Source: UBA4292 sp964648695 | GTDB lineage: Bacteria > Bacillota > Clostridia > Lachnospirales > Lachnospiraceae | Assembly (NCBI GenBank): GCA_964648695.1 | Contig: CAZYLH010000002.1 | Span: 13,655 to 77,654 of the forward strand | DNA: 64,000 nucleotides | Reading direction: 5' to 3' | Shown: piece by piece, positions 24,698 to 32,542 of the stretch | Numbering within the stretch: position 1 is the stretch's first letter | Layout of the letters: every line of letters starts with the position of its first letter | Made by a program: the position numbers and the translations under genes | The notes under the pieces: generated by a model | Database searches by the model: none | What the model saw: only the letters and a program-made list of their open reading frames with translations | Told to the model about the DNA's origin: nothing

Positions 24698-26911
24698 TTA
24701 TCCATCCCCTGCATCATCTTGCGTCGTTTCAGTCTCTTCGGTTGTCTCAGTTTCCTCGTAAACTTCCTGCGTTGTCTCTGTTTCTTCAGAAATTTGTGAG
24801 GTTTCTTCTATGGCCTCTGTGGTTTCTGATGTCTCTTCAGTCTCACCCTCATCCGAAAGAGTTTCTACGATACTTCCCTCATAGGAATCATCGATCGCCG
24901 CGGTGCTCTCCTCTGTTACAAGGTAATCATAATCCTCCAGGTTTGACTGGATATTATAGTAAGGCAAAAGCTTTTCCCAGATTGCCTTGGAGATATCCTG
25001 CGCGGGCTTGCTGGAATTGTAATACTCCTCGTCGCTTGTGCGGTCCACAACCACATATATCATAATCTCAGGATCATCAATAGGTGCGGCGGAGATAAAG
25101 GATAAAACCCACTCATCGTCAAGACGCTCTCCGTCCTCCACCATCTCGGCTGTACCGGTTTTTCCGCCGATATCATAGCCGGCGATCTGTGCATAAGTCG
25201 CAGTACCCTCCTCCACAACTGTAAGAAGAGCTTCCTTAAGATACTCGCTGGTAAGCGAGCTGATGGTTCTAAACTGAGCGGTGGTGTCAATAGTCTCGAT
25301 CGTCACCCCGTCAGCAGTCTGAATCTCTTTTACAACGTGGGGAGTGTAATAATATCCGCCGTTAAAAATGGATGCCATGGCTGCCGCCATCTGAACCATC
25401 GTTACGTTAAAGCCCTGTCCAAAAGAAGCACATGCCAGCGTTACATCCGGCTGAGTGGTAAAATCAGAGTACACAAGCGTAGCACAGTCAACCTCTCCGG
25501 GCAAATCTATTCCCGTCTTTTGACCAAAGCCGAATAAATTAAAATATGTTGTAAATGTCTCCTTTCCCACAAGGCTTGCAATCTCCATCAGGGAAACATT
25601 ACAGGAGTTTGCAAGAGATTCAAAGATGCTTATGGTTCCGCAGCCGTCCGTATTATGGCAATGAATGGTCCAGTCGTTTACAATGGAATACCCGCCGCAG
25701 TAAAAAATCTCACTGCCGGTCAAAATCCCCTCCTCAAGCGCCATGGCGATTGTAAGAGGTTTAAATACGGAGCCTGGCTCATACGAGGAGCTGATACAGT
25801 AATTCTGATAGATCTCGTTTAGTACCGCGGACTGTTCTTCCGAGGATAGGGCATTCCACTCGCTCTCTGTATACCCGTCCGGCATGGCGGTCGGATCATT
25901 TAGATTATACGATGTGCCGGTCGCCATCGCAAGTATCTCCCCATTGTTCGGGTTCATCACAATGGCTGCAAGATTTTCCGTCTCATACTGCTCACTGTAT
26001 TCCTGAAGAACCTCCTCCACAATGGCCTGTATCTCTACGTCAATGGTGGACACGACGGTATAGCCCTGCTCCGCCTCCACGGTCTCTGTTATTTTGTTAT
26101 AATCGCTGTTGATATAGCCGTAGGTCACCCCCGCAGTACCGGTAAGCTCAGTGTCATAGCTCTTTTCGATTCCTGTGGAGGCATCGGTATAGTTTTCTGA
26201 ATAGTGTCCGATAACCAGACACGCTAGGGAATCGTAAGGGTAGACTCTGTCATAACGGCGCTCAAACCACACACCCTGCAGCTGAAAGCTGGCATAGTCC
26301 TCATATGTGGCCTTGACCTCGTCCTCAGTCATATCAAAAAGATCCGCCAGCGCCGAAAGCTTTTCCGAGGTCTTTGAGACATTGACAGCGCTCACCTGCT
26401 CCTCATAGGCGGTCTTGACATCTGTGGAGACAACCAGGGCGGTCCCGTCCTCATCCCGGTATCTGTAATAAAGCGAGGATGAATTCTCCTCCAGAGTCTC
26501 AATAAGCTCCTCCCTGTCCACTCCGATGATCTTACAGAGCGCCTGAATTGTCGCTTCATAGTAACTGCTGTCCTCATCCAAAATGATCTTTGGCTCTAAT
26601 ATTAACAGATATGAGGTCTCGCTGTAGGCGAGTATATTCCCGTTTCTGTCGGTGATGGTTCCTCTCGGTGCTGCCTCCTCTGTTCCGGAATAGCTGTAAT
26701 TTGAGAGAACCTGTACAGAGTAGTCATCATAGTTCTCCGTATATATCATGACAATTCTTCCAGCCAAAAGCAATAAAGCCAGCATCATCAATACAAACAG
26801 AAATGCCAGCTTTTTTGACATATAAGAATAAAATTTCCTGTTTTTTAATACCCAGATGCGCTTCCTGCCGGGAAGCGCGCGTCTGTCATCACTCTTGGGG
26901 TATTGCTTCAT
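24698..26911 (-). CDS. ftsI: Class B penicillin-binding protein, septal transpeptidase FtsI
   Basis: A 737-aa bitopic transpeptidase. One TM (about 33-56) is followed by the dimerisation/pedestal domain (RGTITDRNGNILAYS) and the transpeptidase with SVFK (Ser381/Lys384), SCN (436-438) and KTG (584-586). I see no PASTA repeats, which separates it from SpoVD and many PBP2x. The last 80 residues are a disordered Glu/Thr-rich tail outside the membrane. It overlaps the ftsL-like gene by 23 bp. Confidence 0.94.
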   Translation of the reverse strand: MKQYPKSDDRRALPGRKRIWVLKNRKFYSYMSKKLAFLFVLMMLALLLLAGRIVMIYTENYDDYSVQVLSNYSYSGTEEAAPRGTITDRNGNILAYSETSYLLILEPKIILDEDSSYYEATIQALCKIIGVDREELIETLEENSSSLYYRYRDEDGTALVVSTDVKTAYEEQVSAVNVSKTSEKLSALADLFDMTEDEVKATYEDYASFQLQGVWFERRYDRVYPYDSLACLVIGHYSENYTDASTGIEKSYDTELTGTAGVTYGYINSDYNKITETVEAEQGYTVVSTIDVEIQAIVEEVLQEYSEQYETENLAAIVMNPNNGEILAMATGTSYNLNDPTAMPDGYTESEWNALSSEEQSAVLNEIYQNYCISSSYEPGSVFKPLTIAMALEEGILTGSEIFYCGGYSIVNDWTIHCHNTDGCGTISIFESLANSCNVSLMEIASLVGKETFTTYFNLFGFGQKTGIDLPGEVDCATLVYSDFTTQPDVTLACASFGQGFNVTMVQMAAAMASIFNGGYYYTPHVVKEIQTADGVTIETIDTTAQFRTISSLTSEYLKEALLTVVEEGTATYAQIAGYDIGGKTGTAEMVEDGERLDDEWVLSFISAAPIDDPEIMIYVVVDRTSDEEYYNSSKPAQDISKAIWEKLLPYYNIQSNLEDYDYLVTEESTAAIDDSYEGSIVETLSDEGETEETSETTEAIEETSQISEETETTQEVYEETETTEETETTQDDAGDG

Positions 26912-27437
26912 ACTGACTCACATACTCACTTTCCGTAGAATTAAACCATATAACCTGATCCTTGCCGGGATACGACATTCCCAGCTCCTCAATTGCATAC
27001 TCAAAGATCTCTGTGTAGTCAATTGAGGCCTCTATCGAGAGAAGATTCGCATCATTTTGTTCCTGCTCAGTCTGAAGCTGCGAGGTCAGCGACTTAATAT
27101 TTCTGATATGGTCATCAAGCTCACTCCTTGCTCCCACATAGTTGATAAGGGAAACAGCCGCCGCTATCATGCATATGCCAACCACAATGAGTGACGGCAG
27201 ATTAAACGCCTTTGCGTGAAGCAGCGCTCTGTCCTGTTTCTTTTTTCTACGCTTTGCCGGGACTGGTTGCCTGCTTGGTTCCTCAATCGGGGACCACTGG
27301 GGCTGCGCAGAACTGCGCACAGTGTTTCCGTCGATAACATTGCGTGTATTACCATAGTAGTATCTTGGATAAACCTCTGTTATTCTTCCTGTCCGCGAGG
27401 TTCTTTCTCTTGCCATATTTTGCCGCCTTTCTGTCAT
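26889..27437 (-). CDS. ftsL: FtsL-like septum protein
   Basis: A 182-aa bitopic protein: a long basic cytoplasmic part (ending in PAKRRKKKQDR), one TM (about 79-101) and an extracytoplasmic coiled coil (about 104-135). Sequence similarity in FtsL is low; the assignment rests on topology and on its place between rsmH and ftsI. The cytoplasmic part, about 78 residues, is longer than usual. It overlaps rsmH by 4 bp and ftsI by 23 bp. Confidence 0.82.
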   Translation of the reverse strand: MTERRQNMARERTSRTGRITEVYPRYYYGNTRNVIDGNTVRSSAQPQWSPIEEPSRQPVPAKRRKKKQDRALLHAKAFNLPSLIVVGICMIAAAVSLINYVGARSELDDHIRNIKSLTSQLQTEQEQNDANLLSIEASIDYTEIFEYAIEELGMSYPGKDQVIWFNSTESEYVSQYEAIPQE

Positions 27438-28372
27438 GCCTCGCGCACAAAGCAGCGAAGCTTAGCACTTCTGGAGCGTGGGTTTTGCTCCATCTCCTCC
27501 TCTGTAGGAATAACTGGCTTTCGATAAGCCACATGCCCTTTTGATACCCGCCCGCAAACGCAGACCGGAAAGTCCGAAGGACAAATGCAAGGGTTTTCAT
27601 TTTTCTTAAACGCAGCCTTTACAATCCTATCCTCAAGCGAGTGAAACGTGATGATTGAAAGCCTTCCGCCCGGCTTTAACATATCTATCATGCCGTCAAT
27701 TGAATTTTCTAAAACCTCAAGCTCCCTGTTGCATGCAATCCTAAGAGCCTGAAATGTTCGTTTTGCCGGATGCCCTCCACTAATCTGCGCCTTCTTTGGC
27801 ATTGCACTGCGGATAATCTCTAAAAGCTGACCGGTGGAGTTCACGGCTTGCTTTTTTCTCTCTCGCACGATTGCCCTGGCTATATTTTTTGCAAAGTGCT
27901 CCTCCCCGTAATCACGAATGATACGGTAAAGCTCCTGCTCCTCATAGGTGTTTACAATATCCGCTGCCGTAAGAGGCGCCTGCTGATCCATGCGCATATC
28001 AAGAGGAGAGTCCTCTCTGTACGAAAAGCCTCTGGCAGGGTCGTCAAACTGGTGCGATGAAACGCCAAGATCCAGTAATATTCCGTCCACAGTACAGTAT
28101 CCAAGCTCATAGAGAACCTCTTTCATCCTCTCAAAATTACTGTGAACAATCAAAACTCTTTCCTTAAACGGCTCTAAGCGGGACGATGCGGCCTCTATAG
28201 CTTCCATATCCTGGTCAAGCCCGATAAGCCTTCCCTCTCCCTCAAGTCTTTTTACAATCTCTGTAGAATGACCTGCGCCTCCGAGAGTCCCGTCCACATA
28301 AATACCGTCCGGGCGTATATTAAGGCTCTCTATACTCTCCCAAAGTAAAACTGGAATGTGTGCAAATTCCAT
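27434..28372 (-). CDS. rsmH: 16S rRNA (cytosine-1402 N4) methyltransferase
   Basis: A SAM-dependent methyltransferase of 312 residues from the ATG at 28372, which is 9 nt after AAGGG; a GTG at 28378 overlapping the mraZ stop is an alternative. Family marks are HIPVLLWE at the start, YVDGTLGGAGHS (SAM loop), GILLDLGVSSHQFD, and HPAKRTFQALRIACNREL. It is the usual second gene of the division cluster. Confidence 0.96.
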   Translation of the reverse strand: MEFAHIPVLLWESIESLNIRPDGIYVDGTLGGAGHSTEIVKRLEGEGRLIGLDQDMEAIEAASSRLEPFKERVLIVHSNFERMKEVLYELGYCTVDGILLDLGVSSHQFDDPARGFSYREDSPLDMRMDQQAPLTAADIVNTYEEQELYRIIRDYGEEHFAKNIARAIVRERKKQAVNSTGQLLEIIRSAMPKKAQISGGHPAKRTFQALRIACNRELEVLENSIDGMIDMLKPGGRLSIITFHSLEDRIVKAAFKKNENPCICPSDFPVCVCGRVSKGHVAYRKPVIPTEEEMEQNPRSRSAKLRCFVREA

Positions 28373-28374
28373 GA

Positions 28375-28821
28375 TCACATACCCTTTGAGGCAAGGGCCT
28401 TTCCACTCTCAGCCATGGAAAAACCTTCATTATAAGCCTCCCAATTTTCTGGATTCCAAATTTCTAGGTGGTCTCCCACACCTTTTACTATCACTTCCAT
28501 CTCCTGTTCCATGGAAGCATATTTGCGGTGCTCCGGCGTTAGCAGAATTCTTCCCTGCTTATCTAAATCAAGCGGTTCTGCGCTTGAGAAGACATTTCTC
28601 TGCAGCTTTCTGATATTCTCATCTGAAAAAAACGGGGTATCCTCAAACTTGTCCATGAGGGCCTCAAAATCCTCCTCACGGTAGAGATTTAAGCAGTCTT
28701 CCATTCCGATCGTTACGATCACATGCTCTCCGAGCTGCTCACGCCACTTCGCGGGCACTGCCACTCTTCCCTTGGTGTCCAGCTTATTGCTGCGCGTTCC
28801 AATCATTCGTATTGCGCTCAT
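28375..28821 (-). CDS. mraZ: Transcriptional regulator MraZ
   Basis: A 148-aa protein with two AbrB-like swapped-hairpin repeats, seen in NKLDTKGRVAVPAKWREQL and DKQGRILLTPEHRKYA. MraZ binds short direct repeats upstream of its own operon. It is the first gene of the dcw cluster, starts behind a strong AGGAGG, and has a clear promoter and candidate MraZ boxes directly upstream. Confidence 0.96.
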   Translation of the reverse strand: MSAIRMIGTRSNKLDTKGRVAVPAKWREQLGEHVIVTIGMEDCLNLYREEDFEALMDKFEDTPFFSDENIRKLQRNVFSSAEPLDLDKQGRILLTPEHRKYASMEQEMEVIVKGVGDHLEIWNPENWEAYNEGFSMAESGKALASKGM

Positions 28822-28845
28822 CTGGACACCTCCTTTCAGGAATTT

Positions 28846-28871
28846 TCCCCACTTTTCACCTCAGATTCACC
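28846..28871 (-). promoter_or_regulatory. Candidate MraZ binding repeats
   Basis: Three related pentamers on the minus strand, GGTGA (28867-28871), GGTGA (28856-28860) and GGGGA (28846-28850), are spaced 11 and 10 bp apart between the promoter and the mraZ ribosome site. G-rich direct repeats about one helical turn apart are how MraZ sites are built. Assignment is by pattern and position only. Confidence 0.5.
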
Positions 28872-28882
28872 GCTTACGGCCT

Positions 28883-28911
28883 ATTTTATAGCAATTTTTG
28901 AAAAAATTCAA
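28883..28911 (-). promoter_or_regulatory. Promoter of the division (dcw) cluster
   Basis: Minus strand TTGAAT (28906-28911), 17-bp spacer, TAAAAT (28883-28888). It would start transcripts near 28876, just upstream of the MraZ-type repeats and about 55 nt before mraZ. Confidence 0.65.
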
Positions 28912-29020
28912 TAGCCAAATGCGATTCTTCACATTTTTTTCGGGTAAAAAAATCGATTTCCTTGATCCTGCGCCGCAACGAAGGCTTTGAATAAGCTTCT
29001 TTTTGCGCTTCTCTTGCCAT
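28886..29020 (-). CDS. Possible 44-residue basic peptide upstream of mraZ
   Basis: An open frame starting at an ATG (29020) encodes a highly charged 44-residue peptide beginning MAREAQKEAYSKPSLRRR. Its ribosome site is weak (AGG, 7 nt away), it overlaps the mraZ promoter, and I recognise no family. It could be chance. I list it because it fills most of the gap between mraZ and the divergent helicase gene. Confidence 0.2.
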   Translation of the reverse strand: MAREAQKEAYSKPSLRRRIKEIDFFTRKKCEESHLAIEFFQKLL

Positions 29021-29021
29021 A

Positions 29022-29050
29022 TTGCGTCCTGCCTTTTTTGGTGATATAAT
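29022..29050 (+). promoter_or_regulatory. Promoter of the UvrD-like helicase gene
   Basis: Plus strand TTGCGT (29022-29027), 17-bp spacer and a perfect TATAAT (29045-29050), about 50 bp before the helicase ATG. It is divergent from the mraZ promoter. Confidence 0.6.
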
Positions 29051-29099
29051 TAAAAACATCGAACTGACACTTAAAATTTGAGGGGTTGGATTTGAGAAG

Positions 29100-32000
29100 A
29101 TGGATACATATATAGGATTGATTTCCAAAATCTTTAAAAATAAAAGAACGACAGCCAATAAAGTCGCTGATAAGAATTCATTTAAGGATCCAAAATGCCA
29201 GAGTTTGCGAAACTTAAATGCTTATATGGACTCACTATTATCACAAAATCGCTATATTGCAAAAAGTGAATATCGCCAGGAGCTGCTTAGTGGCAAGAAA
29301 ACCATTGAGTATTTTGGTGTACTTCAGAGCAGTCGGTTATTAAATGATTTCTGTAAAAAGAACCGCCTTTCACTTTCCGCTGTCGAAAGAGCATTGTCAA
29401 AATATATGAACTTTGAAGCTCTTGTAGATAAGCATAATGAAACTTTTATTAGCCGCGCGATGATTGAAGAACAGGATTATCTGGATAATATTCTTCGTGA
29501 TGTCGATCCCCAGATCAAGCTTGATGAGGATCAGCGCCGTGTTGTCCTGACGGATGAGGACTATTGTCTTGTCATTGCCGGCGCAGGTGCGGGAAAAACC
29601 ACCACAGTTGCGGCAAAGGTCAAATATCTGGTTGAGAAAAAAGGCGTTAAACCCTCCCAGATTCTTGTTGTATCCTTCACCAATAAGGCCGTTCAGGAAC
29701 TCCAAGATAAAGTCAACAAAGATTTGGCGATAGATTGTCCTATTGCCACCTTCCACTCAACCGGATATGCCATCTTAAGAAAGCGGTCACCGGAAAAACT
29801 TAATATTGTCGATGATTCTAAGCTATACTTTGTTTTGCAGGATTATTTCAAAAGCTCTATATTAAAGAACGAAAGCCTCGTAAATAACCTGATTTTGTTC
29901 TTTGCCTCATATTTTGACGCTCCATATGAAGGGGACGATCTCAATAATTTCTTCAACAAAATTGCAAAATCAAATTTTTCCACGATGCGAAGTGATCTTG
30001 AAGACTTTAAGCGAGATGTCCTTGACACCCGCACTAAGAAATCAGTTACGATTCAAAGTGAGGTATTGCGCTCCCATCAGGAGGTGGAGATCGCAAATTT
30101 TTTGTATTTGAATAATATCGACTATGAATATGAGCCGCTGTATAAGTATGATATCCTTTTATCAAGAAAGCCCTATACGCCCGACTTTATTATTCGCCAG
30201 GGCGATAGAGTTGCATATATTGAGCATTTTGGCATTACAGAGGACGGCAGAAACGATCGCTATAGCAGCGATCAGCTTGCGGCCTATAAAAGGGCTGTAA
30301 ACGACAAAATCATTTTGCACAGGGACCATGGGACAGCTCTTATCTATACCTTCTCGCAGTATTTAGACCGCAGACCCCTACTGGAGCATCTGCAGGAGGA
30401 GCTGGAAAAGAACGGCTTTGAATTACATCCCCGTTCAAACAAAGAGGTAATGGAAAAGCTTGTATCCTCTGAAGAGAGCCGTTATATAAGGAGACTCATC
30501 AGTCTGATATGCCGTTTTATCTCCAACTTTAAGGTAAACGGTTTTTCCGAGGACGAGTTTACCCGTATGTACCATTCAACCCAGAATGTGCGCACAAGGT
30601 TGTTTCTAAACATTTGCAATGACTGCTATCTGGAATATGCGCGTTATCTGAAGGAAAATAATGCCATTGACTTCGAGGATATGATAAATGAATCCGCACG
30701 GTTCCTCAGAAAAGTCAAGGAAATGAAGCAAACCCTTGACTTCAAATATATTATCGTAGACGAGTATCAGGATATTTCACGGCAAAGGTTTGATCTGGTG
30801 ACAGCACTATCCGAGGTTACAGATGCCAAAATAATTGCTGTCGGCGATGATTGGCAGTCGATTTATGCGTTTAGCGGCTCCGATATAACGCTCTTTACAA
30901 AGTTTGAAGAAAAAATGGGTTATGCAAAGCTTCTAAAGATTGTGAAGACCTATCGCAACTCGCAGGAGGTAATTGACATTGCCGGTAACTTTATCCAGAA
31001 AAACAAAGCGCAAATTCCAAAGGCACTAAAGTCTCCCAAAAATATCGTTGACCCTGTTATTATCTACACATATGACGGAAGCCGAAAAAGACTAAATGCC
31101 AATAATAGAAGCGGCGCAAATTACGCAATTGCACATGCCGTAGAGGTTGCGATTGAGCAGATCATTAAATTTAACAAACAGGAAGGAAAGCCTGAGAATT
31201 CTTCTATCCTACTGCTTGGCAGGTATGGCTTTGATGGTGATAAATTAGAAAAATCGGGGTTGTTTGAATACATCGCCAGGGGAAATAAACTCAGAAGCGT
31301 AAAATATCCGAGACTCAACATCACGTTTATGACAGCCCACGCCTCAAAGGGCTTAGGATATGATAATGTCATTGTTGTAAATGGGCGCAATGAGACATAC
31401 GGCTTTCCTTCAAAGATTGAGGATGACCCCGTTCTTGCGTTTGTGATCAAAGGTGATCGCTCCATCGATTACGCCGAAGAACGCCGTCTGTTTTACGTTG
31501 CAATGACAAGAACTAAGAATCGCGTTTATTTTATTGCCCCCGAGCAAAACCCCTCTGAATTTCTACTCGAGCTAAAGCGCGATTATAAAAATGTCATCCT
31601 GCGCGGTAATTGGAACGAAGAACCGCCACAAAATAATCTTGCGAGAAAAACCTGTCCCATTTGTGGTTATCCTTTGCAATTACGCTATAAAAATGCCTAT
31701 GGATTACGGTTGTTTCTCTGTACTAACGATCCTGAGGTTTGTTCATTTATGACCAATGACTATAAGGGCGGGAAGCTCTCTATTCTTAAATGTGATCGGT
31801 GCCAAGATGGCTATCTTGTCGTCAAACCAGGAATAAACAACGGTTATTTTCTTGGATGCACAAATTACCAGAAAAACGGCACGGGATGTGGAAGTTTTAT
31901 TTCTTCTACGAGTTATTATAGAATGTTCAAGCTTGAGCCTGATCCTGCTCCTGCAAAAGAGTCTGCTTCACCGTCAAATACAAGTCGGTCGGCTGGATCT

Positions 32001-32477
32001 AAACACAAAAAAAGCGTGTCATCATCTGCGTCAGCATCAAATGCTAAACAATCGTCAGAATCCAAGCACGAGGAAAGCACGGTGATAAAGGAGGCAAATG
32101 TTAAAGCGGTTATGTTCAATGATGAGGATCTGAATGACATTGTCCATACTGTTTTGCAATGCCTCTCTCACATCAATGAGAAACATTTTTACGGCATACA
32201 TTTTTTAGCAGATGTGCTTCGCGGAGCAGGCGATGGGACAAACGGCGAGCGTATTATAGAGGCTGGGTTTGACAAACTGCCGGAGTATGGAAAACTAAGC
32301 CCGATCAGTCGTGATGATGTGATTACCATCATAGGGTGGTTAATCGAAAATCACTTTATACTGAGAACAAAGCATTATAGATACCCTGTTCTTCACCTGA
32401 CTTATGAGGGTATACATTATGATGAAACCATCACGGCAAATAAGCTTAAAAAGCTTCTCGCAAAATTAAATTCCTAG
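29100..32477 (+). CDS. UvrD-like SF1 helicase with nuclease-like insert, C4 zinc fingers and RQC-like winged helix
   Basis: An 1125-aa multidomain protein. The SF1A helicase motifs are AGAGAGKTTT (Walker A, about 160-169), VDEYQDIS (553-560), VGDDWQSIYAFSG (581-593) and the arginine motif VAMTRTK (800-806). Inserted between motifs Ia and II (about 325-420) is a segment with YTPDFII and YIEHFG, consistent with a PD-(D/E)xK-type fold, though the final Lys is not evident. After the helicase come two topoisomerase-type C4 fingers (Cys852/855/874/881 and 898/901/920/930), a Ser-rich linker, and about 1010-1105 a domain resembling the RQC winged helix of RecQ (HFYGIHFLADVLRGAGDG, then YPVLHLTYEG). 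It probably unwinds or repairs DNA. It sits alone on the plus strand and is more AT-rich than its neighbours. Confidence 0.88.
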   Translation: MDTYIGLISKIFKNKRTTANKVADKNSFKDPKCQSLRNLNAYMDSLLSQNRYIAKSEYRQELLSGKKTIEYFGVLQSSRLLNDFCKKNRLSLSAVERALSKYMNFEALVDKHNETFISRAMIEEQDYLDNILRDVDPQIKLDEDQRRVVLTDEDYCLVIAGAGAGKTTTVAAKVKYLVEKKGVKPSQILVVSFTNKAVQELQDKVNKDLAIDCPIATFHSTGYAILRKRSPEKLNIVDDSKLYFVLQDYFKSSILKNESLVNNLILFFASYFDAPYEGDDLNNFFNKIAKSNFSTMRSDLEDFKRDVLDTRTKKSVTIQSEVLRSHQEVEIANFLYLNNIDYEYEPLYKYDILLSRKPYTPDFIIRQGDRVAYIEHFGITEDGRNDRYSSDQLAAYKRAVNDKIILHRDHGTALIYTFSQYLDRRPLLEHLQEELEKNGFELHPRSNKEVMEKLVSSEESRYIRRLISLICRFISNFKVNGFSEDEFTRMYHSTQNVRTRLFLNICNDCYLEYARYLKENNAIDFEDMINESARFLRKVKEMKQTLDFKYIIVDEYQDISRQRFDLVTALSEVTDAKIIAVGDDWQSIYAFSGSDITLFTKFEEKMGYAKLLKIVKTYRNSQEVIDIAGNFIQKNKAQIPKALKSPKNIVDPVIIYTYDGSRKRLNANNRSGANYAIAHAVEVAIEQIIKFNKQEGKPENSSILLLGRYGFDGDKLEKSGLFEYIARGNKLRSVKYPRLNITFMTAHASKGLGYDNVIVVNGRNETYGFPSKIEDDPVLAFVIKGDRSIDYAEERRLFYVAMTRTKNRVYFIAPEQNPSEFLLELKRDYKNVILRGNWNEEPPQNNLARKTCPICGYPLQLRYKNAYGLRLFLCTNDPEVCSFMTNDYKGGKLSILKCDRCQDGYLVVKPGINNGYFLGCTNYQKNGTGCGSFISSTSYYRMFKLEPDPAPAKESASPSNTSRSAGSKHKKSVSSSASASNAKQSSESKHEESTVIKEANVKAVMFNDEDLNDIVHTVLQCLSHINEKHFYGIHFLADVLRGAGDGTNGERIIEAGFDKLPEYGKLSPISRDDVITIIGWLIENHFILRTKHYRYPVLHLTYEGIHYDETITANKLKKLLAKLNS

Positions 32478-32542
32478 CCCCCTTTGAAAAAAGCTTTCCA
32501 AAAGGCCTCCTGCCAAAAAAGAATCAGAAAGGAGCAATGTAT

